Origin: Oscillospiraceae bacterium
Lineage (GTDB): Bacteria > Bacillota > Clostridia > Oscillospirales > Oscillospiraceae
Reading direction: 5' to 3'
Length of the DNA: 46,147 bases
NCBI GenBank assembly: GCA_031261325.1
Contig: JAISKH010000051.1
Span: 1-46,147 of the forward strand
The notes beneath the pieces were generated by a model. That model worked only from the letters and a program-made list of their open reading frames with translations. It searched no databases and was not told the DNA's origin. The translations under genes and the position numbers were made by a program. The first letter of the stretch is position 1, and every line of letters starts with the position of its first letter. Shown in pieces: positions 24,699-33,972 of this stretch.

Positions 24699-24718
24699 AA
24701 CAAACCCCTTACAATCAC

Positions 24719-25957
24719 TCAAAAAATCAGCGTCGCGAAATAGTCGTCCACAGTTTCGGGGCGGCGAATTTGTTCCACAGAGCCGTCGGCTTTCAGCAGC
24801 AGCTCGCCCGAGCGCAGCTTGCCGTTGTAGTTGTAGCCCATGGCGCGTCCGTGCGCGCCCGTGTCGTGTATCACAAGGTAGTCGCCGATGTCCACGCGCG
24901 GCAGAGCGCGGTCAACCGCGAACTTGTCGTTGTTCTCGCACAGCGAGCCTACCACGTCATATGTGTGGTCATAAACCGCCGTCTCCTTGCCCGCGACGGT
25001 TATGTGGTGATACGCGCCGTACATCGCGGGGCGCATGAGGTCGCAGGCGGAAGCGTCCACGCCGACATACTCCTTGTATGTGTGCTTCTCGCGAATCGCT
25101 TTCGTAACAAGGCAACCATATGGCGCGAGCATGAAACGCCCCATCTCCGTGTAGAGCGCGACGTCGCCCATTCCCGCCGGAACGAGTATTTCCTCGTAAA
25201 CGCGCCGCACGCCCTCGCCAATGACCTTAATGTCGTTCGGCTGCTGCTCCGGCAGGTAAGGAATGCCCACTCCGCCTGACAGGTTGACGAACGAGATTTC
25301 AACCCCCGTCGCGCGCTTAATGTCGAGTATCAGGTGGAACAGCTGCGCCGCGAGCACGGGGTAATAGTCGTTGGACACGGTGTTCGATGCGAGGAACGCG
25401 TGTATGCCAAACTCCTCCGCGCCCAGCTTTTGCAGCTGCGAATACGCGGATATAATCTGCTCGCGCGTCATGCCGTACTTCGCGTCGCCCGGGTTATCCA
25501 TAATCTTGTTCGCGATTTCAAACGAACCGCCGGGGTTAAATCGGCAGCAAATTTTCTTCGGTATGCCGACGAGCTTATCAAGCACGGGAATGTGCGTTAT
25601 ATCGTCAAGATTGATAATCGCGCCGAGCTGCGCCGCCTTTACAAATTCCTCGTCAGGAGTTTCGTTCGACGAGAACATAATTTCGTTCCCGTAAAACCCG
25701 CTCATCTCGCTCATCAGCAGCTCCGTCAGGGACGAGCAGTCCACGCCGCAGCCCTGCTCGTGCAGCAGCTTTAGTATCGCGGGAGTCGGCGTAGCCTTGA
25801 CGGCGAAGTATTCGCGGAACCCGTGGTTCCAAGCGAACGCTTCGTTCAGTCGCTTCGCGTTTTCAACGATGCCGCGCTCGTCGTACAGGTGATACGGCGT
25901 TTGGTACGTCTGCTCTATCTCTTTCAGCTTATCGAGTGTTACGAATGGCTTCTTCAT
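24719..25957 (-). CDS. lysA: Diaminopimelate decarboxylase-like PLP enzyme
   Basis: Fold-type III PLP decarboxylase, 412 residues, expected to turn meso-diaminopimelate into lysine. PLP lysine lies in EYFAVKATPTP; the other active-site regions are CGVDCSSLTELLMSE, FVNLSGGVGIPY, TEMGRFMLAPYGC and the DTGAHGRAMGYNYNGKLRSGE segment typical of DapDC. ATG 25957 is chosen (GGGG 9 bases upstream); an open frame 45 codons longer contains the promoter and is rejected. It is followed by proB after 20 bases. A decarboxylase of D-ornithine, D-lysine or related substrate is a less likely alternative. Confidence 0.87.
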   Translation of the reverse strand: MKKPFVTLDKLKEIEQTYQTPYHLYDERGIVENAKRLNEAFAWNHGFREYFAVKATPTPAILKLLHEQGCGVDCSSLTELLMSEMSGFYGNEIMFSSNETPDEEFVKAAQLGAIINLDDITHIPVLDKLVGIPKKICCRFNPGGSFEIANKIMDNPGDAKYGMTREQIISAYSQLQKLGAEEFGIHAFLASNTVSNDYYPVLAAQLFHLILDIKRATGVEISFVNLSGGVGIPYLPEQQPNDIKVIGEGVRRVYEEILVPAGMGDVALYTEMGRFMLAPYGCLVTKAIREKHTYKEYVGVDASACDLMRPAMYGAYHHITVAGKETAVYDHTYDVVGSLCENNDKFAVDRALPRVDIGDYLVIHDTGAHGRAMGYNYNGKLRSGELLLKADGSVEQIRRPETVDDYFATLIF

Positions 25958-25994
25958 ATTCACGGTCCCCTTATTATTGGTTGGATAATTATTT

Positions 25995-26023
25995 ATTCTA
26001 ACTGCATGAGCGGGACATGTCAA
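25995..26023 (-). promoter_or_regulatory. SigA promoter of lysA-proB-proA
   Basis: Minus strand TTGACA (26023-26018), 17-bp spacer, TAGAAT (26000-25995). Confidence 0.85.
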
Positions 26024-26095
26024 CAACTTATTGCGCCGATTCCCGTCTTTCCCGAAATTCCGAAAGTCGCGCCGCGGCGCAAGCCCGCGCAAGCT

Positions 26096-26116
26096 AAAAC
26101 CCGCCTTTCGGCGGGT
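26096..26116 (-). terminator. Terminator after the coaD-linked gene
   Basis: ACCCGCC/GGCGGGT stem (26099-26105 with 26110-26116), GAAA loop on the minus strand, then TTTTAG. The same hairpin sequence is used at 35521-35543 on the plus strand. Confidence 0.78.
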
Positions 26117-26120
26117 CTTA

Positions 26121-26594
26121 TTACTGCGCCTTTGACGACGATGTACGGAAGCGTGCGCGCGTCTGGCGCACTTCCTCCTGCGCGGAGGTTATCGCTTCCT
26201 CCGTGCGGCGCAGCGCGTCGTCCACATACTCGCTGGCTAGGCGACGCAACTCGGCGGAGCTTTGTTCCGCCGTCGCGAGCATGTTGTTGCTCTTCTCGCG
26301 CGCCATGTTCAGGATTTCCTGTTCGTCCACAAGCTGACGCGAGCGTTCCTCCGCCGCCTTGCGGATTGTATCCGCCTCGCGCTTGGCGTTATTGATGAAC
26401 TCCGTGCGCGCTTGGACAAGTCGCTGCGCCTCCGCAAGCTCCGTCGGAAACTCACGGCGAATCTCGTCAATCAAATCGAGAGCCTTATCACGCTCAATCA
26501 CGCACTTTTCCGCGCCGAGCGGTATGCCCCACGCCTCTGTAATCATTGAATTGAGCATGTCAATAAGCTCTTGAACTCGGCTTCCGCTTCCCAT
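26121..26594 (-). CDS. Coiled-coil protein, ATPase-stalk or DivIVA-like
   Basis: A 157-residue almost entirely helical, charged protein. Residues about 45-150 are heptad-rich (EREFPTELAEAQRLVQART, AKREADTIRKAAEERSRQLV, ASEYVDDALRRTEEAI), resembling DivIVA/FtsB-like or ATP-synthase-b-like stalks. The N terminus VQELIDMLNSMI, then GAEKCVIERDKALDLIDEIR, is conserved in Firmicutes genes found beside coaD. No membrane segment. The start codon is 5 bases after the coaD stop. Function unknown; a structural cell-division role is speculation. Confidence 0.7.
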   Translation of the reverse strand: MGSGSRVQELIDMLNSMITEAWGIPLGAEKCVIERDKALDLIDEIRREFPTELAEAQRLVQARTEFINNAKREADTIRKAAEERSRQLVDEQEILNMAREKSNNMLATAEQSSAELRRLASEYVDDALRRTEEAITSAQEEVRQTRARFRTSSSKAQ

Positions 26595-26599
26595 TATTA

Positions 26600-27085
26600 T
26601 TACCCCCGTTCAGCAATCTTATTTACTATATCATCAAGTATCTCGCGCGGCACGAACCCGCTCAGGTCCGCGCCATACTTCGCCATTTCCTTGACGACAG
26701 TAGAGCTGAGATACGTGTATTTCTCGCTGGAGGCTAAAAACAGCGTGTCGATATTCGGGTCAATCTTCTTGTTCGCGAGTGCCATCTGGAACTCCCAGTC
26801 GAAGTCCGACACGGCGCGAAGTCCCTTGACGACGACCTTTGCGTCATTCTCCTTGCAGTACTTGACAAGCAGGTCGTCCCATGTATCGACGACGACGTTG
26901 CTGTAAGTCTTTGTGGATTTACGGATAAGCTCCATGCGCTCCTCACGCGTGAACAACGGGCGTTTGTCTGAATTAACCATCACGACGACGTGCACCTTGT
27001 CAAATATCAGCGACGCGCGCTTGATGATGTTCAGGTGCCCCAATGTAATGGGGTCAAAGCTCCCGGGATAAACCGCAGATGTCAT
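26600..27085 (-). CDS. coaD: Phosphopantetheine adenylyltransferase
   Basis: Penultimate step of CoA synthesis, transferring AMP from ATP to phosphopantetheine. 161 residues with VYPGSFDPITLGHLNII (TxGH nucleotidyltransferase motif), VKGLRAVSDFDWEFQMA and SSEKYTYLSSTVVKEMA. Starts one base inside the rsmD stop. rsmD-coaD is a common pair in bacteria. Confidence 0.97.
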   Translation of the reverse strand: MTSAVYPGSFDPITLGHLNIIKRASLIFDKVHVVVMVNSDKRPLFTREERMELIRKSTKTYSNVVVDTWDDLLVKYCKENDAKVVVKGLRAVSDFDWEFQMALANKKIDPNIDTLFLASSEKYTYLSSTVVKEMAKYGADLSGFVPREILDDIVNKIAERG

Positions 27086-27630
27086 TATTCCTCACTCCTG
27101 CCGAACAGCGCGAGCTTGACCTTCCCGTACCGATATTCACGCATCGGCACGAGAGGCGCGCTCACCTCCGGCGTTTTTCTGTCCGCTCTTGTTTCGCAAA
27201 TTATTATACCATGTTCTTTTAATATGTCAAATTCTATTATTTTTTCGAGTGACCGCTCGAGAAACGGCGAATCATACGGCGGGTCAAGAAATATCAGGTC
27301 GAACCTCTCCCCGCGCGCCAAATACGACATTGCGTCCGACTGCACGACAGTCGCCGCGTCCTCCACTCCCGCAAGCTTTATGTTCTCCCGCGTAAGCGCG
27401 ATGGAGTCCTTTGCCGCGTCCACGAACACGACGCTTGCCGCGCCGCGCGACAACGCCTCGATGCCTATTTGCCCCGTGCCGGAAAACAGGTCGAGCGCGC
27501 GCCTGCCCTCAATGTCAAACTGAATGATGTTGAAAATGGATTCCTTTACCATGTCGGTCGTCGGTCGAACGTCCATTCCCGTCGGTTCGCGCAGCTTTTT
27601 CCCGCGCAACGCTCCGGATATTACTCGCAT
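27085..27630 (-). CDS. rsmD: 16S rRNA (guanine966-N2)-methyltransferase
   Basis: Methylates G966 of 16S rRNA with SAM. 181 residues: MRVISGALRGKKLREP at the start, SAM loop DLFSGTGQIGIEALSRGA, FVDAAKD, and the catalytic FLDPPYDSP ([DN]PPY). It overlaps coaD by one base and follows uvrC after 11 bases. Confidence 0.95.
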   Translation of the reverse strand: MRVISGALRGKKLREPTGMDVRPTTDMVKESIFNIIQFDIEGRRALDLFSGTGQIGIEALSRGAASVVFVDAAKDSIALTRENIKLAGVEDAATVVQSDAMSYLARGERFDLIFLDPPYDSPFLERSLEKIIEFDILKEHGIIICETRADRKTPEVSAPLVPMREYRYGKVKLALFGRSEE

Positions 27631-27641
27631 TTTATGTCCTC

Positions 27642-29573
27642 CTAAAATGTATCGTCGTCTGTGTTCTCGTCCAAGCTCTCGTCCAAGCTCTCGTCCAAGT
27701 TCTCGTCCGAGCTTTCGCCGTCCGTGGCTTCCGCGTTATTCTCCGTCTCGTCGCTCGCGCTATCCGCCGCGTGGAAAAACGCGAACACCTTGCCCGCGAC
27801 GCTCTTGCCGACTGCCGCCGCAAGCTCGTCAACCGTCGCCGCGCGAATCGCTTTCAGGCTGCCGAACGACTTCAGCAGTTGTGCCCGCCGCTTCTCTCCC
27901 ACGCCCTCAATCTCGTCGAGCTTTGACTTTTTCAGATGTCCCGAGCGCAATTGGCGGTGAAAGTCAATCGCGAACCTGTGCGTTTCTTCCTGTATCGTGC
28001 CGATTAGCGCGAACACGGCGGGGTTTGCCGCAATGCCTATCTCCGCGCCGTCGGGCGATACGAGCGCGCGCGTGCGGTGCCTGTCGTCCTTAACCATGCC
28101 GTAAACGGGCAGCGTCACGCCGAGCGCGTTTAGCGCGTTGCGCGCCGCTCGCGCGTGCGTCATGCCGCCGTCGATTAAAAAAACGTCGGGCAGCGGCGCG
28201 AACTTCGCGTCTCCGTCCAAGAACCGCTGCACGCGCCGCGTTACAGTCTCCGCCATGCTCGCGTAATCGTCTGGCATATCAATCGACTTAATTTTGAACC
28301 GCTTGTAGTCGCGGCTTGACGGCTTTCCGTTCACGAACACCGTCATGCTCGACACGATGTCGGACGCGCCCGTGTTCGATATGTCGTAAGCTTCCATGCG
28401 AAGCGGCGGGTTTTCCAGTGCCATAGCCTTTTGCAGCCACTCGATTGACTTGCGCATCTTTTCCTCGCGCGTCGTCGCGCGCTCCGTCTCTTCCCGCGCG
28501 TTGATGTTCGCCGTTTCAATCAGCTTGCGCTTATCCCCGCGTTGCGGCGCGGCGACGCTTACACGGCGACCCGCGTCCTCCGTAAAGAATCGCTCAAGCT
28601 CTTCCACGTCCTGCGTCTCCGCGGGGAGGTAAATGTTCTTCGGATACGCCCCGCGATACGTGTAATACAGCCGCACAAGCCCCGACAACGCTTCGCCGTC
28701 GTCCTCAAGCGGCGTTTCCAACAGCTCAAAGTCCTTACTGAGAAGCCGCCCCTCGATAAAATGCAGTACGACGAAGCAGGACTTCGCCGCGCCACGAAAG
28801 AACCCGATAACGTCGCTGTCAGCCCGCATACCCGAGATAACGACCTGCTTCTCTCGCAAGCCCTGCACGGCGCGCAAGCGGTCGCGCTTCTCAACGGCTA
28901 TCTCAAAGCGGAGAGCCTCCGCCGCTTCCTCCATCTCCTGCGTCAGCCGCGCGACGAGCTTTTCAGCTTTGCCGTCCAATATCGCGATTGCGGCGTCGAT
29001 TGCCTCGCGGTGTTCCTCGGGCGACGCTTCGGGTCTGCAATACGCGCGGCACGCGCCCATGTGGAAGTTCAGGCACGGGCGTTCCTTGCCTATATCGCGC
29101 GGAAAACGCCGCGAGCACGTCGGCAGCTTTAACGCCTTGCACACCGCGTCAATCGCGCCGTGAGTGACGCTGCGGCTACCGTATGGTCCTAGGTACCGCG
29201 CGCCGTCGTTCGCCATCTTGGACGCGACCGTGAAGCGCGGGTACTGCTCGCGCGTGTCCACGCGTATGAACGGGTGCCCCTTGTCGTCGCGCAGACGAAT
29301 ATTGTACTTTGGCATGTGCCGCTTTATCAGTGAGTTTTCGAGCACCAACGCCTCAAACTCCGAGTTCGCGATAATCACGTCAAAGGTCGCGATGTGCGAA
29401 ATCATCAACTCAACCTTTGGCGCGTGCGCCCCGTGAAAGTAACTGGACACGCGGTTTTTTAGTGCCTTAGCCTTGCCGACATAGATAACCTCGCCGGACT
29501 TATCGCTCATAATATACACCCCGGGCAGCAGCGGCAAGCCCAGAGCCTTTTCCCTTAAACTCTCCTCCGCCAT
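27642..29573 (-). CDS. uvrC: UvrABC excinuclease subunit C
   Basis: Makes the 3' and 5' incisions of nucleotide excision repair. Domains in order: GIY-YIG nuclease (about 13-95; GVYIMSDKSGEVIYVGKAKA), the Cys-rich CSRRFPRDIGKERPCLNF region near 155, UVR motif near 210-240, the RNase-H-like 5' nuclease (YDISNTGASDIVSSMTVF, DVFLIDGG), and a helix-hairpin-helix (LDEIEGVGEKRRAQLLKSFG). The C terminus carries an unusual acidic tail of about 40 residues with DESL/DENL repeats. Starts within a base of the glycosyltransferase stop, so translation is coupled. Confidence 0.96.
   Translation of the reverse strand: MAEESLREKALGLPLLPGVYIMSDKSGEVIYVGKAKALKNRVSSYFHGAHAPKVELMISHIATFDVIIANSEFEALVLENSLIKRHMPKYNIRLRDDKGHPFIRVDTREQYPRFTVASKMANDGARYLGPYGSRSVTHGAIDAVCKALKLPTCSRRFPRDIGKERPCLNFHMGACRAYCRPEASPEEHREAIDAAIAILDGKAEKLVARLTQEMEEAAEALRFEIAVEKRDRLRAVQGLREKQVVISGMRADSDVIGFFRGAAKSCFVVLHFIEGRLLSKDFELLETPLEDDGEALSGLVRLYYTYRGAYPKNIYLPAETQDVEELERFFTEDAGRRVSVAAPQRGDKRKLIETANINAREETERATTREEKMRKSIEWLQKAMALENPPLRMEAYDISNTGASDIVSSMTVFVNGKPSSRDYKRFKIKSIDMPDDYASMAETVTRRVQRFLDGDAKFAPLPDVFLIDGGMTHARAARNALNALGVTLPVYGMVKDDRHRTRALVSPDGAEIGIAANPAVFALIGTIQEETHRFAIDFHRQLRSGHLKKSKLDEIEGVGEKRRAQLLKSFGSLKAIRAATVDELAAAVGKSVAGKVFAFFHAADSASDETENNAEATDGESSDENLDESLDESLDENTDDDTF
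27664..27711. repeat. Four tandem 12-bp units in the uvrC 3' end
   Basis: Copies at 27664-27675, 27676-27687, 27688-27699 and 27700-27711, consensus CTCTCGTCCAAG on the plus strand. On the coding strand they give the DENL/DESL repeats. Unit length is a multiple of three, so copy-number change would lengthen or shorten the tail in frame. Confidence 0.85.
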
Positions 29574-29574
29574 G

Positions 29575-32500
29575 TTACCAGTACCACGGCGAGAAAATCT
29601 TCAGCGCGTCCGAATACCCCGCCGAGGTCGGCAGTCCCGACAGAAGCGGGTAATACAGCACGAACAGCAGAGCCGTCAGCGCAAGATAGCCGTAAACCAC
29701 GCCTTTTGGGATAATCTTGCCCTCAAGCAGAGTCTTTATGATATAGACAATCGCGAAAATCATGAACGGCACCGACGAGAAAAAGTGGTAAATAAACGTC
29801 GCTCGCGTGATGAACATCCACGGTCCGTATTGCAGGATAATCGCCACGAACACGAGCGCCATATGCTTGTCGCGCTTGCGGTAGGCAATGAAGAACGACG
29901 CGACAAGGCAAGGTATCCCGACCCACCAAACGAGCGGGTTGCCAAACGAGGATATGCTGCCGTGCAAGCCCGACGGAAGCAACTGCGCGGCGTAATACCA
30001 AATCGGCTTCACCATCAGCGGCCATTTCCACCACGCGGACTCAAACGGGTGCGTCGCCGTTAGCTGCGAGTGATAGTTGAACATCAGCTTTTGGTTCGAG
30101 AGCATGATGCCGATTAGCCCGCGCGACTCTCCCGTGGGGAATGTGTACGGGATATACGACAGCGTGTAGATTAGCCCGGGGATAACGATAAAGAACACGA
30201 CGCACCCCGCGAGCATGATGAGCAGCTTCTTGCGGTAAGCGTACTCCCCCGCCTGAACGCCGAGCGACGCGAGCCACCCGCGCGGCTTTTTAATGCTCGG
30301 CGACTTGCCGAAGTCGCGCAGCTCCCGCGCGCGCCCGAGGAACAGCACGAACGCAAGCCCCGCTCCGGCATACAACCCAATCCACTTGGAAGCCGCGCCC
30401 AGTCCGAACATCAGTCCGCACAGCAAAAGCGGCTTCAGCGTGGCGCGAACCGAGCTGTTGTACACGCTGCCCATGAACGCGTCGTACATGAAGTAGTACG
30501 AGAGGATAATCAGCAGCGTGGCGTATGAGTCGATAGTCGATATGCGCGTCTGCGCGAAGTGCATGAAGTCGAACATCATCAAAAACGCCGCGCAGAACCC
30601 GTAAAAGCTCTTGCCGAACAGCTTTTTGCCGAACATGTACATCACGGGGAGCATCGCGACCCCCGCGAGCGTTCCCATAATGCGCCAGCCGAACGGATTC
30701 ATGCCGAATATCAGGATTCCGAACGCGGTAATCACCTTACCGAGCGGCGGGTGAGACGTTTCGTACACCGCGTTGCCGTGAATGAACTCATAAGCCGTGC
30801 GCGGGAAATACACCTCGTCGAAGTACGTGCCGTTCATCACATCCGGGCGGTCGGGCACAATCCCCTGCTCGTCGAGCAGGTTCGCGGGGGGCATACCCGC
30901 AACCGCCGTCGTGTTGTCCTCCGCAATCGTCACGGGCAGCACGTTCGCGTGCCCCGAGCCGTCGAGCGTCATTACAACGTCCGTCGGCGCGACGAACGCA
31001 AGCTCCGTCATCGTCATGCCCGCCTTTATCGCCGTCAGGCGTATGCGCGTCGTCGTCGTCGAAACCGAGACGCTTTTCCAAGCGTAGAACGACTTGTCGC
31101 TTAACGTCACAAGCTCGTTGTACGCGCCGTACTCGTCCATGTATTCGACCTTATAGCTGCTGTCGCTCACGCTTGTCAAGCCGCAATGATACATCAGCCG
31201 CTCGATTGTGACGGGTTCGGAGCCGAAGTCGAACACGAGCGACTCGCCCTCCGCCGCCGATTTCCAGTACGTCTCGGGAGTCGTCGTCCCGCCGAGCCGC
31301 ACAAGCGCGAGCGCAAGGTAAACGGCGGTCATCGCGATTATTACAATCCTGTCGCGCTTAGTCAGCAGACGCTTTTTAACGCGCGTGGTTTCAATCGCGC
31401 CGTCCGTCACGTTGCCCGGGGCTTTCATGACGAAGCGCACGCACAGCGCAAGCAGTGCCGCGAGAATCAGTATAAACAACGCTCTCATGCTTTTCGTCAG
31501 TACGTTCGGCGCGGAGGTTTGGCTCGGTTGGTCATTGCTCGCGGGCGCGTTGAACAAATCCTGCACGTTAACGCCGTGCGGCGCGCTGTCAAGCCGTTCG
31601 ACGGACACGTCGTCAAACCACGCGGTACCGACGGCGATATTTCCGTACCCGCCCAGTCCGAACGAGATTTCGACGGTTTTCTGCCCCTTGCCCGTCTTGC
31701 CGTACATCACAAGCTCAACGTATTCGCCGTTCGTGTCGCGCACATCCTCGCTGCACGCGAACATTCCCATGACGGAGATATTCGCGCCCTTGCCGCCGTC
31801 GCCGACGCCCTCCGCCTTTGCGTAGGCGGTGAACTTATACAGCGTTTCCGAGTCCACCTTGACCTTTTGGTAAACGCGCACGTCGTTCGCCAGCACGTTT
31901 TGCAGCTTGATTGCGGCGGCGGAGCCGTTCCGCCCCACGTCATACGAGATTATAGACGCGGCGGAGTTGTCCTCGTACTGCTCCGAGTAGTCGAAAACCA
32001 CCCAACCGGGCACGGAGCCGACCTTATCGCCCGCGGGACGCGCGCTGTCCTCAAACCCCGCGTTCGTGAACTTCACGTCGCGCGCGGCAAACGCCGTTGC
32101 GCTCCCGCCCGTCAGCGACGGCGCAAGCGTCAGCAATACGACAAGCGCAAGCGCGGCGGCAACCTTGGGCGCGCGCCGCGAACGCGGCTTTTTCGTCGTG
32201 TTAATCTGATTGAACGCATCCCACCACAGGAAGAGCGCGACGAGCACATTCGCGGCGGAGATAAAATATATTGTGTTGCTGTAATAAAAATTCGTGAATA
32301 CATCGCGCGAGTGCTCGGCGAGTACGCGCGAGACGTTGAGGAATCCCGACGCGCTCAACCACACGAACCCGATAAGCGTGCTAAACCTGCGGTTCATGAG
32401 GTATGACGCGAGCAACAGCAGCAGCGTCGGGAAGAAATACCGCTCGTGCATGTTGTGCCCGAACGTTACGACCGTGAGGTTAAGCAGCGCGGTCGCCGTC

Positions 32501-33732
32501 AGCAATATCGGCGCGAACTTGGACAACGTGCCGTCGCCCTTAATGCGCGCGAGCTTGCCTTTCGGCTTGTCCGCCGCTTCAATTTCATTCTCCTCCGCAA
32601 CCTCCGCGTCGCTCTCCGTCGGCGCGGCGTTCTGCCACTTCAAGCCCTTGCCGCAGGCGAGGAACACGAAAGCCGCCGTCACGGCTACGGCAAGCACCAT
32701 TGCCGCCGCGCCCCACGCCTTGTAGGACAATGGTCCGAGCATCGTCGTATTTTTCACCCAGTTGCCGCCGACGAGCGCGAAAAAGTTAAACGCGTTGACC
32801 GTGCCGTATTCGTAACCGGTGAGCGTACCCGCGTACAGGTTGAATATCCACAGCGGACCGTTTTTCAGCGCGAACGGGAACACGACGACAAGCACGGTAA
32901 TCGCCGCCCCCGCGAGAGCTTTACCCGCCGCCTTTGCCGATTCCCAATTATACGAACGCTTTGCCCCCGCCGCTTTCGCGTCGTCCCAAGTCCCGTCGCC
33001 GAAGATGAAGCGATACAGCATCACGAGGAAAATGCCCGGCAGGAAAATAATTCCTTGCGGCTTACACAAAATCGCGAGCGCGTAAAACACGCCCGTGCTC
33101 CAATACTTGCCCTGAAAATACCTGAACATTCCGATAATAACCAACAGCGCGAGCACGGGGTCAACCTGCCCCCAAAGCTCGGACGACACGATAACCGCCG
33201 GGTTGAACAGGTACAGCGACACGATGAACAACCGCATCGGCTCGCTTATGCGCTCACTTAACTTCACGCCGCCAAGCTCCATGCGCGACGCGCGGTAGAG
33301 TATCAGCGCGGAAGCGAGCTGCGCCAACACCGTCGGCAGCTTCAGCAGCAGCGTGTAGTTCTTGCTGTCAAAGTCCATCTTAAACAGGTTGCCGATTCGC
33401 GCGATAACGCCGAGCACGCCGAGATACAGCGGCGGATAATCGACAAATACGCCCTTGTTGTACATGCCGAATAAATCCTCTGCCGCCATGCGCGACCAAT
33501 AACGAAACAGTCCCATGTCCGTCCTATGCCCGCCGAATTGCGCCGACAGGACGGATTTCAAGATGAACGCGACGAGAATCACCGCAAGCAGGTCGAGCCG
33601 CCGTTTGCGCTCGTCCGTCGGCAGAAGTCCCTCCCTTTCGCGTATGCGGAGCCACCTGTAAATGAGCGCGCCCACCGCCGCAATGGTGAGCAGCAAAAGT
33701 GAAAATACGATATTCATATCTGTTGTTGTCAT
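29575..33732 (-). CDS. Giant double glycosyltransferase (GT-C plus PMT) with carbohydrate-binding insert
   Basis: A 1385-residue membrane protein. Residues about 1-540: polytopic GT-C transferase with a GHRTDMGLFRYWSRMA loop and VDYPPLYLGVLGVIAR, like GT87/mannosyltransferases. About 555-735: extracytoplasmic beta-sandwich (TNAGFEDSARPAGDK, GTAWFDDVSVERL), like CBM4/9. One helix, then a second transferase of the GT39/PMT family: short helix, discoidin-like insert (about 830-900), catalytic acidic pair in NGTYFDEVYFPRTAYEF, SHPPLGK, and the four-helix C-terminal PMT region (RATFIYHFFSSVPF). Likely uses lipid-phospho-sugars to glycosylate surface proteins or polymer. ATG 33732 is preferred (GGAAAGG 9 bases upstream) over 33756. 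Confidence 0.88.
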   Translation of the reverse strand: MTTTDMNIVFSLLLLTIAAVGALIYRWLRIREREGLLPTDERKRRLDLLAVILVAFILKSVLSAQFGGHRTDMGLFRYWSRMAAEDLFGMYNKGVFVDYPPLYLGVLGVIARIGNLFKMDFDSKNYTLLLKLPTVLAQLASALILYRASRMELGGVKLSERISEPMRLFIVSLYLFNPAVIVSSELWGQVDPVLALLVIIGMFRYFQGKYWSTGVFYALAILCKPQGIIFLPGIFLVMLYRFIFGDGTWDDAKAAGAKRSYNWESAKAAGKALAGAAITVLVVVFPFALKNGPLWIFNLYAGTLTGYEYGTVNAFNFFALVGGNWVKNTTMLGPLSYKAWGAAAMVLAVAVTAAFVFLACGKGLKWQNAAPTESDAEVAEENEIEAADKPKGKLARIKGDGTLSKFAPILLTATALLNLTVVTFGHNMHERYFFPTLLLLLASYLMNRRFSTLIGFVWLSASGFLNVSRVLAEHSRDVFTNFYYSNTIYFISAANVLVALFLWWDAFNQINTTKKPRSRRAPKVAAALALVVLLTLAPSLTGGSATAFAARDVKFTNAGFEDSARPAGDKVGSVPGWVVFDYSEQYEDNSAASIISYDVGRNGSAAAIKLQNVLANDVRVYQKVKVDSETLYKFTAYAKAEGVGDGGKGANISVMGMFACSEDVRDTNGEYVELVMYGKTGKGQKTVEISFGLGGYGNIAVGTAWFDDVSVERLDSAPHGVNVQDLFNAPASNDQPSQTSAPNVLTKSMRALFILILAALLALCVRFVMKAPGNVTDGAIETTRVKKRLLTKRDRIVIIAMTAVYLALALVRLGGTTTPETYWKSAAEGESLVFDFGSEPVTIERLMYHCGLTSVSDSSYKVEYMDEYGAYNELVTLSDKSFYAWKSVSVSTTTTRIRLTAIKAGMTMTELAFVAPTDVVMTLDGSGHANVLPVTIAEDNTTAVAGMPPANLLDEQGIVPDRPDVMNGTYFDEVYFPRTAYEFIHGNAVYETSHPPLGKVITAFGILIFGMNPFGWRIMGTLAGVAMLPVMYMFGKKLFGKSFYGFCAAFLMMFDFMHFAQTRISTIDSYATLLIILSYYFMYDAFMGSVYNSSVRATLKPLLLCGLMFGLGAASKWIGLYAGAGLAFVLFLGRARELRDFGKSPSIKKPRGWLASLGVQAGEYAYRKKLLIMLAGCVVFFIVIPGLIYTLSYIPYTFPTGESRGLIGIMLSNQKLMFNYHSQLTATHPFESAWWKWPLMVKPIWYYAAQLLPSGLHGSISSFGNPLVWWVGIPCLVASFFIAYRKRDKHMALVFVAIILQYGPWMFITRATFIYHFFSSVPFMIFAIVYIIKTLLEGKIIPKGVVYGYLALTALLFVLYYPLLSGLPTSAGYSDALKIFSPWYW

Positions 33733-33766
33733 ATTCGCAAACCTTTCCGTTGACATTTCTTAGATT

Positions 33767-33795
33767 ATTGTAATACATCGCCGCCAAAGAAACAA
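33767..33795 (-). promoter_or_regulatory. Putative promoter of the glycosyltransferase-uvrC operon
   Basis: Minus strand TTGTTT (33795-33790), 17-bp spacer, TACAAT (33772-33767). Confidence 0.45.
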
Positions 33796-33918
33796 GAGAA
33801 AATATTCCAACGCCCGTCAGTTCACCGCTCGCGGTTGGTACTTGGTTACTAAAAAACTGAATTTCGGCGGTCATTTTTAGTTTTTTTATGAAATTTGAAA
33901 ATTTTCTTAAAAATGTAT

Positions 33919-33946
33919 TTGAATTTCCGAAATCTTTTGGTATACT
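33919..33946 (+). promoter_or_regulatory. Putative promoter of the HPt/HD-GYP genes
   Basis: TTGAAT (33919-33924), 16-bp spacer, TATACT (33941-33946). Confidence 0.55.
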
Positions 33947-33972
33947 GGTGATACGATGTGTCGCAACAGTAT

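Noticed and set aside
25958-26092. 45-codon N-terminal extension of lysA
   Set aside because: It contains the TTGACA/TAGAAT promoter and has no ribosome site; the family begins at 25957.
31186-32406. 406-codon plus-strand frame
   Set aside because: Antisense to the glycosyltransferase; Arg/His/Val-rich composition typical of a GC-rich shadow frame, no ribosome site.
33800-33920. Possible small RNA or regulatory leader in the A+T-rich gap
   Set aside because: Only homopolymer-rich sequence is visible, with no stable hairpin or open frame.
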